The notes beneath the pieces are model-generated. The model was given only the letters and a program-made list of their open reading frames with translations, was not told where the DNA came from and searched no databases. Shown in pieces: positions 56,050 through 64,000 of a stretch of 64,000 nucleotides of DNA. The DNA is taken from NCBI GenBank assembly GCA_947311845.1, contig CAMZMU010000013.1, positions 739,027 through 803,026 on the forward strand, given 5' to 3'. The translations under genes and the position numbers were made by a program. The DNA is from Poa pratensis. Taxonomy: Eukaryota > Streptophyta > Magnoliopsida > Poales > Poaceae. Each line of letters opens with the position of its first letter. Within the stretch, counting starts at the first letter, position 1.

Positions 56050-58200
56050 ACTCGTTTTCCTATTTTGATAAGTAATTCTAGTGTGGTTTAATTCAACTTA
56101 TTAAAGACAAATAATTACAAGAGGAGATAAATTATTTAAAAGAACTTATTTAATTCAGGAAATTATAAAATTAATAACTATTTATCGGTGCATCCGAAAA
56201 AGGTGTTCGATACATTAAAATGTCCGGACAGTCGTAAACGAACCTTTTAAAATGTTGTCATGCATTTTTGCTCACCGTAACCGTAATGCACCTCCGGACA
56301 CTAGGAGTTTCATTAAACTAATATGGGGTGTTATTCGTATCCGGTTGCCGTAAATTATTTTTCCCGCACCCCCCATTTAAATTGCTAGATAGCTTATAAC
56401 AAGTTCGGTGCATTAAAATGTCATATCATCATTCTCTTGTATGCATTGCACAATTGCCATGTGTTGAAGTGTTGTTCTTGTTTTCCGGTGTTGTTTGCTC
56501 TCCGGTAGATCACGAGTCCGGAGTTGAGCCTCATTACTCCGACGAGCAGTTTGACTACTCCGCTCAACAAGGCAAGCGTAATCCCCCCTCTGAGCATATC
56601 TTATCCTATGTTTCCGCAACTATTTTCTCCACCATAATATTGCATGCGGTTCCAAATGTCAATTTGATTCGGATTAGAGTATCCTATAGTTGCATTATGA
56701 TTCCGATGCCCATTACTTGTTTCCCCTCCTATTATCCATAGGATTGTACTGTTGGCCTAAAATAATTAACTATGCAGTGTTGATGCTTAGCCATGCTTAG
56801 TTAAGATGCTTAGCAGTCCGGTGGATGTTTCATGGTTGGGAACAGGTGATGAGATGTACAGGTGATGGTGGAGGAATTGTGGTGACAGGTAATAAGATGC
56901 TTAAAGGTGGGGATGAGAGGCCACTTCGGTATGGTGGTGTTTTGTCTCACTCTCGCCGCCTAGGTGCGAGTTATTTACCTCTTGAACCAAGAATGAGCGC
57001 GCTTCCTTTCGGTGGGGTATATGGAGCCCTCGTCGACCGACTAACTTGAGCGGGACTAGCCAGGGTCCTCTAGTTTGAGCTTCCATTTGCGCGTGCGTGA
57101 TGATGGTGGTATGAACTGGGATGAGGATGGTGGTGTCTAGGAAAATGAGTGGCCACGGGGCAGGGTGTTGATGATCCGCTGTTCCGTCCTCACTGATGAT
57201 CCTGGGTTAGTCTTTAACAAGGTAAAGGTTGTAACCGTTCCCACTCAGCCGGCTTTCCCCGGAAGAGAGCTACGTGTAGGCAATGGGCCGGGCGGTACCG
57301 AAGGTAAACACAGTGCACCCCTGCAGGGTTAAATCTTTTCGAAAAGCCGTGTCCACGGTTACGGACAACTTGGGAAAGGACGATAAGATCATAGAATAAC
57401 TTTAACGGAATGATTAAAAACTGGGTACTAGAGGTACCATTCAAGATTGTAAGGTGAGCTTCCTCGAGGGTGATTCGGGGAGGTGCCTTTGATGGACAGG
57501 TACAGTGGTTGATGATGGTTATGTTGAGAAAGGTGATGAAAGAAAGAGTTACTTCTTACCCCTCTTTTAAAGTATTCTGATTAGACGATGCCATGGAGTC
57601 TTGCTTTACTAAATAAAATCAGCTTTATGCAAAAGAGCCATAAAACTTTGAAAGCCTCATCGAGCTAATGCTCTATATATAATCTTGCGAGTTCGTCGAA
57701 CTCAACGTCGTTTGTTTTGTTTCAGAGGAGGACTTCACCGACCTCGAAGGTGGGTTCTTTGTGGACGTCGACGAGTAGTCTGGGGTTCCCAGGTGGCAGC
57801 TTGGGACATCCCGGATCAGCTGGCGCTGTGATGTTTATCTGTAGGCCTCTTAGGCCATATTTTGGATCTTGTTGTTTAGAACAACCTAATTCGCTTCCGC
57901 ATGTTGTAATGTTGGGTCTGTGACCTCTGGTTGTCATTTGCTATCTTTCTCTATTATAAGAGTTGAATTATATGATTTGTGTCGTAGAGTCTGTGATGTG
58001 CCAGTTGTTCCACAAGTTTTGATCTTACTATTATGCTTTGATAGTTGTGCCTGTGTTAAGGCATCAATCGGGGTGTTGCGTTGTCTGGAGTGAGGTGTAC
58101 CCAGCAACGCCTGCCAAAGGTTTTGGCCGGGGATTGGTAAACCCGTAACCTCCGGTTGTATCGCTTAACCGGTGACACACAGCATCACTGTATAACAGCC
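56050..58200. other. Remainder of the 3.6-kb LTR
   Basis: No gene was recognised. Small frames at 56825-57049 and 57214-57444 are open by chance. GGTACCGAAGG and GGTAACCG-type sequence does not form arrays. Confidence 0.4.
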
Positions 58201-58221
58201 GGGTCGGGGCGCCACACTGGC

Positions 58222-58862
58222 CCGGCCACCACCGCCCTGGCCGGCCGCTGCCGCCGTGGGCGGCCGCCGCGGCCCGGCCGCCCTGCCTGGCCGCCGCCAC
58301 CGCAGCCCGGCCGCCCGCCGCCGCCTCCGTGCGCGGCCGCTCGAGGGGCGGAGGAGAGTTGGAGAGGCTCACCGTCCCGGTCCTTGCCTCCACCTGCCTC
58401 CAACCCCGTCTCCTCCACACGGCTTCAAGCGCCGCCAAACGCCGCGGGGAGCCGCGCACATCTCTGTCTCCTCCGGCAGCAAGGGCGGGCGGTAGATGAG
58501 AGGCAAGGAGAGTTGAGGAGGGGCGGCGGCAGGCTTGGCTGAGAGGGAGGAGCAGGAGCGAACGGGGACGATAGAGGCGGCTGAGAGGGAGGAGATTGGA
58601 GGAGGAGAGCGAGCGGTGAAACTGCTCGTCCTCGGACCCGCGTCAAGCACGTTCGGCTGACGAACCTGGCCCAGCGAAATCTGGCCCCAGCGGTCAGTCG
58701 CTGTGCCCCTCGGTCAGCTAGTGCAAAAGGTATTTGACCCCATCCAACGGTAAGAAAAAGTGACATCACGATTTTGACCGCGATCCAACGGCCAGAAATA
58801 GCAAATCGGGGCAGAGGGGGCAAATGGGGGCAACGGGCGGGTAGGCTACCGAGGTTTATAGA
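58222..58862 (-). other. 5' region of the Helitron-like element and GC-rich captured leader
   Basis: On the minus strand the proposed 5' end TCTATAAACCTCGG (58862) is followed by CCGTTGGATCG and CCGTTGGATGG (58790, 58750), wording common at Helitron 5' ends. GC-rich sequence of CT-rich leader type follows (58640-58222), with a possible small exon. All frames are open here because of composition. Confidence 0.45.
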
Positions 58863-58889
58863 AGTAATGTTCTCCTGTTTGGTGGACAC

Positions 58890-59189
58890 AGTAATATTAG
58901 TTTGTTTTGTTTAACAGACAAGTATAACCAAATCCCCAAGTCAAAATCCCTCTCCAAAGCACAAATTTCCCCCTCCAGGCCTCCACCATGGCACCATCCC
59001 GTCCGTGCCTTTCCTCTTTCTTCCTCTCCTGACCTGACCTATCTCTCTCTCTCATGCTCCGACCTACCCGAGCTTCAACCCGACCCGATGCGGCTGTAGA
59101 AAATATCTCCCACACTCTACCACTGCCGTGCCCGTGCGGCAGCTCAACATCACCGCCGCCGCCGCCGCCGCCGCATCTCGGCCCCCGTG
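58890..59189 (+). promoter_or_regulatory. Promoter and 5' untranslated region of the GTE-type gene
   Basis: This is CT- and CCG-rich leader sequence before the ATG, with a (CCG) run at 59152-59173. It begins within about 30 bp of the proposed Helitron 5' end at 58862, so most of the gene's upstream sequence is transposon-derived. I see no canonical TATA box. Confidence 0.5.
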
Positions 59190-61427
59190 ATGTCTCGCTG
59201 GGCGCCGGAGATCAAGGTCTATATCCGCAGGAACCCTCGCAAAAACCCTAAACCCCCTCCAGACCCTAGCCCCGATCCCAATCCCCCCGCTCCAGAACCT
59301 AGCCCCAGCTCCAATCCTCCTCTAGAACCTAGCCCCAAATCCAATCTCCCTCCACAACCCAGCCCCAATTCCAATCTTCCCCCACAACCTAGCCCCAAAT
59401 CTAACCCTAATCCTGACGACCCCCTCGCGCAAACCCTAGCCTCCTTCCGTCGCTCGATTCGTCGCCCGGAGGCTGCGCCGCCGCTCGATCCGGCTTCCCC
59501 TTCTCATGGGGAACCGCCCAACGATTTCTCCTCAGGCCGTGCTCGGGAGAACGGCCACCAGGCGGCTGCTGATGAGAAGGCTGCCCAGAAGCGCAGGGAC
59601 CGGCGCGAGCTGCGCCGGCAGCTTGCGTCAGACCTCGACCAGGTACGCGTGCTCTCCAAGCGCCTCAAGGCGGCTGGCGAGGCCCTGGCGGCCGAGGAGG
59701 CCTCCGAGCCCTTGCCTCTGGCCGTGGTGCGGCCAACGCCTCTGCTGCTGACCTCTGGATACGGGCACCCCCAGTTCGCAGGCAGTGACCCCGTGACGCC
59801 CGTGCCGGCCCAGCTCACTGCTCCTGTTCCTCCAGTCCGCTCGTTCCTGGCGCGCCGCCCGCTGATGGTGCCAGAGGTTCACGCGGAGCCGCACGAGAAG
59901 GAGAAGCGGACGCCCAAGGCGAACCAGCTGTACCAGAAATCGGAGTTCTTGCTCGCCAAAGACAGGATACCGCCGTCGGATCCGCATGGACGGAAGAAAA
60001 GCAAGCACCACAAGAGGAAATACCGCTCCTCGGCAGCCAGTTACAACGCCGAGCAGCGACTGTACGCGCATCCGTTTAAGAAATCTTCGTCGCTGCTGTC
60101 CCGGCTGATGAAGCACAAGTTTGGGTGGGTGTTCAACAAGCCTGTCGATCCTGTTGTGCTCGGTTTGCATGACTATTTTACAATCATTAAGCACCCGATG
60201 GATCTTGGCACCATAAAGGGGCATCTTACCCATGGGCAGTACAGGAACCCAAAGGAGTTTGCTCATGATGTAAGGCTGACATTTCACAATGCCATGACCT
60301 ATAATCCCAAGGGGCAGGATGTGCATTTCATGGCTGAGCAGTTGTTAGGAATCTTTGAATCTCAGTGGCCTCAGATTGAGAATGAGGTTGACTACCTTGC
60401 GTCGTGCCCGCCGATGCAGAACAAGTTTCCACCTCCCCCACTGGACCTGCGCTTGCTAGAGAGGTCAGATTCCTTAAGGCACCATATGACACTGGACTCC
60501 AAGTCGAGGCCATTGAGTCATACGCCCACTTATGGTGCTCGCACTCCATCATTGAAGAAGCCAAAGGCTAAGGACCTGAACAAGAGAGATATGACGATAG
60601 ATGAGAAGCGTAAACTTAGCAATAACCTTCAGAACTTGCCTCCGGAAAAACTTGATATTGTTGTGCAGATCATTAAGAACAAGAATCTTTCAGTTAGGCA
60701 GCATGAAGATGAGATTGAGGTTGAGATAGATAGCATGGATGCAGAGACACTTTGGGAGCTTGATAGATTTGTGGCTAATTTCAAGAAGAACCTCAGCAAG
60801 CAAAAGAGGAAGGCTGAGCGTGCAATGCTTGCAAGGCAAGATGTGGAGTTGCGTGCACTGCATGCTCCACAACAACCAGTATGAGCATTCGACCATTCTG
60901 AATCTACTGTAGCTAAGGAAGTCTTATAATTGGCGCTGAATTACATTATTTTTTGTTTGCTTTGCAGAGTCAACAACCTAATATTGGTGAAAAATCTCCA
61001 AAGCTAAGTAAGACCTTTTCCGCTCTAATTCATCCTAAAAGTAAAAGCACATTAAGAGGAGGTGATAATAAAACTTTTAACTTTTCTTATGCACAGATTT
61101 GATGGCGAGCGAGCAATTAGCAACTTCTGTACCAGAGCAAAATAATAATAATAATAATAATGGACCAAGTGCAAGTAGATCTAGCAGCTCAAGCAGCTCC
61201 AGCAGTGATTCGGATTCCTCTTCTAGTGGTAATATTTTCTTCTGTACTGGTTTTGCTCTTTGTTTCGACTAGTTCATAACTGCTACATGGAGGCATTCTA
61301 CATTTGTATTGAGCACATGGCCGGACTACATTACGACAGTCTAGCCTAATCTTTTAATGATCGTTTTGCAGACTCGGACAGTGACAGCTCTTCGACAGAT
61401 GGATCAAATGCTGCCAAATCATCTTGA
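59190..61427 (+). CDS. BET-family bromodomain protein, GTE type (bromodomain + NET), four coding exons
   Basis: This nuclear chromatin reader binds acetyl-lysine on histones and regulates transcription. ATG at 59190 (MSRWAPEIKVYIRR) is the first in the transcript; the two bases before it make GTG, not a start. Exons: 59190-60878, 60968-61007, 61097-61228, 61372-61427, all GT-AG, giving 638 residues. Residues 24-80 are a PSPNSN/LPPQPSPKSN repeat. The bromodomain (about 295-400) has FNKPVDPVVLGLHDYF, IIKHPMDLGTI, the YRNPKEFAHDVRL helix and NAMTYNPKGQDVH with the acetyl-lysine asparagine. The NET domain (about 470-545) has MTIDEKRKLSNNLQNLPPEKL. The C terminus is a poly-Asn run and an acidic Ser/Asp tail (SSSSDSDSSSS, DSDSDSSSTDG). 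Length and order match plant GTE proteins. Confidence 0.94.
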
Positions 61428-61560
61428 AGCATAGGTAGGTGTCAACAATAGTAAATGTTTTTTGACTGCTTAGTGAATTAACCTGAGGGATTGTGGTATT
61501 ACGAGTGACAATTATTTCTGCAGTGGCAGTTTTTTTTTTCTGTGTGGCTTTATTCAGTAA
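61428..61560 (+). other. 3' untranslated region of the GTE-type gene, possible UTR intron
   Basis: After TGA 61425-61427 comes ATAG|GTAGGT (61434) and an acceptor-like TTTCTGCAG (61523), which would be a 3' UTR intron of about 90 nt. No clear AATAAA signal was seen nearby. Confidence 0.4.
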
Positions 61561-63954
61561 GTTGTTTGTAGACATCACCAATACTGTTGTTGAAAAGAAA
61601 ATAATTGTAGCTCAGTATCCTTGATAACTTGTCAGTTGGTATCACCTGCATGTTATTTTTGCTTTGTTGATTTTCTACACTTGATAAATCTTGACTTTTC
61701 TGATCTCACATTTATGGTAAATCGCACTGTTCCAAAATCATGAAAGCTTTTATACATCCTATCCAACCAAGCATAAGGCTTAACCATCTGCTTGTGCAAG
61801 AAGAGAAATGGGAGAAAACCTATTGTTGTACACCCCCATGGAAGGACAAACCATACATTCTTATGAAATTGAAGAAACTATGGGGTACATACAATGGAAA
61901 AATATCCTGATACATACCTCGCTTTCTATCTTTGCAAACTTAATGGCATTGATCCTGTACCCTTACGCAGTGTTTAATTACTCACGTTGCAAGCAAATTG
62001 TTGTTAACAAGCTGAAATAATGAAATGGCGAAGGACTACGAAAATTATAGATATGTAAAGTGTAGATACATTTGAGGAAACAATTAGTTCCATCTATTAT
62101 TACTGTTGATTAGTTTTCCTAAAAAGTTTTGGTTCCCGAAAAGATAGCACTGTTTAGCTGGCTCTGATTTGGTCTTCTGAGTAGAAGGCTGAAAAGTTGA
62201 CAGTCTAGCTTATGGATGTCAGTCTGACGCAGGACCAGTTTGGGCACTGGTAGTACTGAAACATATCCATACCGCTGGCTATTTCCCTCTTGCAAACATA
62301 AACACCACTTGCCATGGCTATTTGTCACCTGTAAACATAAACACCACTTGCCATGAACATAACATTTGGTCCATGCCCGCTACCCTGGAAGCTGAGCTCA
62401 CCGGGCTGCCAGTTTTCCTACTAAAGTTTATAGTAGGTACGGCTATATCAGAATTATTATACGTGTGCAGCACACCTCTGATGACACCAAACGAGTCAAA
62501 GGCTACTTTCATGGTAGTAACAACTCTGGTAGGGCTGTCATGGGCTCGTGGCGACAGGCTTGAGTAGAGGCTGGCTGGTGGTTGATTTTCCTATTGCTAC
62601 CTCAACTGCTTGCCTTTCCTCAAATCTTCTGTGGTGTGTATGTTGTGTGACAATGCTGCTATGGTGAAAGTGCTGCTTGTCCTCCCCATCTTGTATGTAT
62701 GGGTGTTTATAGGAGGTCACAAGTTAATGTGGTTACACGTTACGCTTGTTTGGCTGGCCCAAGTAGCCCCTTCACTATTTTCTTTATAATTTGTTCGTGA
62801 AATGTTAGGGAAAGTAAGATAAGTGTATATATTTTTGGACCACATGCCACACAACTACCCAGATGTGACTGTGTGGAGCTATATCATACCCATGCCTTTT
62901 AACCTGGAAGAGATGTTGTACACTTGAACGTGCCCACGAGCACCAAAGTAGGAACACACCCACGAGTGAGCTGGTGAATATGTAAAATCTCCATCAGTAG
63001 CCCAGCTCCAGTTTGTCTTCTTTGAAGTTGTGGCTAGTCCGCTTCGGTGTCCTACCCTCACCAACATTGGTCGCACCGTTCACCCTATATTCATTGTACC
63101 CTAACCTCCTCACATGCTTTCCCTGCTTACCGTCCATACTTAATTGATGCATTTGGTCTTTGTATCACCTAGAATGGGCTGGTCAGCCTCCATAACTTAC
63201 CCCTATGACCAGAAGCCCAGGCACACATTTTGGTTCTTCCAACGGTAACATGAGCTCCCCGCTTCATCAATGGTGGCGCCTCGCGGTAGTTTACTGGGAA
63301 GGAAAATAGGGGTAAGTAAATCTGGAACTGGACTTCTATAGTCCATGGACTTTGGACCTAAATTTCGTTGGATCCTATTGGACTGGACTCTAATGGACAT
63401 GGAAATCAGTAGGACATAAAATCCAACCGTGCTGGATACCCTTTGGAGCTCAAAATTGGATACCCCACTATCCCAATGGACCGATGCGCTCGCTCTCGCG
63501 TAACTTGGACCCTCCGCTCCGCGTCTGGTGTCGCTGCTGAACGTGAGCTTTTTTCTAGCTAATGCCTCTACCTATACGTGAGCAGCTCGGTCACACCGTC
63601 AAGTCTAGCTAATGGTGGCTGCAGAACGTGGAGTCAACGTCACGTCTAGCTGGTGCGTTTAGCTAGCTGCTGCATGGGAACGAGGCTACCGCTCCTGATC
63701 TCCGCACGCGTGGCAATAACATCAATGTTCATTGGACCTTGGATTATCCATTGTTTAGGCTAGTTGGATTGGATGGATCTGGACGTTACGAAGTTAAACA
63801 TGGACTCGTGATGGATTGGACCAAGTCAGGCTGGACATTAGTTGGGCATGTGCCATTTGGATTTGGACCCCTGGTCCAATTCCAGGTTTAGGGGTAAGGG
63901 TACTCATGACCCAGACCCACCAACACACACACCTCACATTTCTGCCAGTACACA
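61561..63954. other. Intergenic sequence, no gene recognised
   Basis: This is AT-rich and unique sequence. A direct duplication (AAACATAAACACCACTTGCCATG) occurs at about 62295 and 62335. Repeated GGACTGGACT/TGGAC phrases at 63330-63870 suggest a decayed repeat. The 70-codon frame at 61808-62020 lacks relatives I can recall. Confidence 0.4.
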
Positions 63955-64000
63955 ATGGCTTGCTCCATCAGAGCCATAGACCTAATTTCCATTTCTGCAG
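63955..64000 (+). CDS. Possible N terminus of another gene, cut by the window end
   Basis: ATG at 63955 follows CACACACACACC and CAGTACACA leader sequence and reads MACSIRAIDLISISA before the window ends in CAG. This could be a transit-peptide-like N terminus, or the CAG could be an intron acceptor. Too short to judge. Confidence 0.2.
   Translation, partial: MACSIRAIDLISISA

Larger units (their letters stand above)
54626..58216 (+). mobile_element. Solo LTR, TGTAACAGCCC...GGCGCCACA type, 3.6 kb
   Basis: It starts TGTAACAGCCCAAACC and ends GGGTCGGGGCGCCACA, with a perfect target duplication CTGGC at 54621-54625 and 58217-58221. It is 3591 bp with no second LTR, PBS, PPT or coding region. Internal landmarks are a TATA box (TATAAA, 55025-55030), a GC-rich leader (55150-55590) ending in a donor-like AGGGTGAGC, and a CGG-N5-CCG array (55688-56013). 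The ends resemble those of the LARD-like element (TGTAACACCCC on its own strand), so a related superfamily is likely. Confidence 0.85.
21042..58862 (-). mobile_element. Helitron-like element with captured gene fragments, split by two nested insertions
   Basis: At the left edge the minus strand ends in the stem-loop GTTGCGC-agtc-GCGCAAC (21070-21053), then GGGTCAT and CTAG, with T as the next flanking base. That is a Helitron 3' terminus (hairpin 7 bases before CTRR, insertion before T). The proposed 5' end is TCTATAAACC at 58862 on the minus strand; the preceding base is T where A is expected, so that end is less certain. Removing 25703-51723 and 54626-58221 leaves about 8.2 kb. All exon-like fragments inside lie on the minus strand, as expected for exon capture. 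No Rep/helicase gene is visible, so it is non-autonomous. Confidence 0.5.

Noticed and set aside
61808..62020. 70-codon plus-strand frame (MGENLLLYTPMEGQT...).
   Set aside because: No flanking splice signals, no recognised motif, and AT-rich context where frames of this size arise by chance.

Overview
The window is plant nuclear DNA, most consistent with a large grass genome of the Triticeae type (wheat, Aegilops, barley relatives). Reasons: more than 85% of it is nested transposons of grass-typical kinds (a CACTA element with a CACTACAAGAAAT end, gypsy and copia LTR elements with kilobase-long LTRs, a LINE, a Helitron-like element), and the one clearly intact host gene has plant introns and a plant BET-family (GTE) architecture. 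The species and the transposon family names cannot be fixed from sequence alone. LAYOUT: 1-2371 is the broken 3' half of a gypsy polyprotein. It is cut by a CACTA element (about 2371-16755) that lacks its left tip. That CACTA is split by a non-autonomous LTR retrotransposon (2470-9685, target duplication ATGAG) with a gag relic on the plus strand and a long, intron-containing ORF on the minus strand. The rest of the CACTA holds a captured exon, a 660-bp tandem array, a pol III-type promoter and two subterminal minisatellites. From 16759 to 21041 follow LTR, gypsy-LTR and LINE fragments. From 21042 to about 58862 I infer one Helitron-like element in minus orientation. It carries exon-like gene fragments, including two that resemble APC6/CDC16, and is split by two later insertions: a 26-kb stack at 25703-51718 and a 3.6-kb solo LTR at 54626-58216. 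THE STACK: a solo LTR (TSD ACCCT) contains a SIRE/Maximus-like copia element (26449-49794, TSD GTTAT), whose integrase domain is interrupted by a LARD-like element with 4.6-kb LTRs (33373-44881, TSD TAGCC). The order of events reads directly from the intact target duplications. A bromodomain/NET gene (59190-61427, four coding exons) lies about 0.3 kb beyond the Helitron-like end. The last bases may open another gene. MOST INTERESTING SIGNAL: three unrelated LTR families here carry arrays of short near-palindromes with one shared architecture, CGG-N5-CCG. In two LTRs the array sits just upstream of the TATA box. A further array precedes the extra ORF of the copia element. This looks like convergent or shared promoter grammar.
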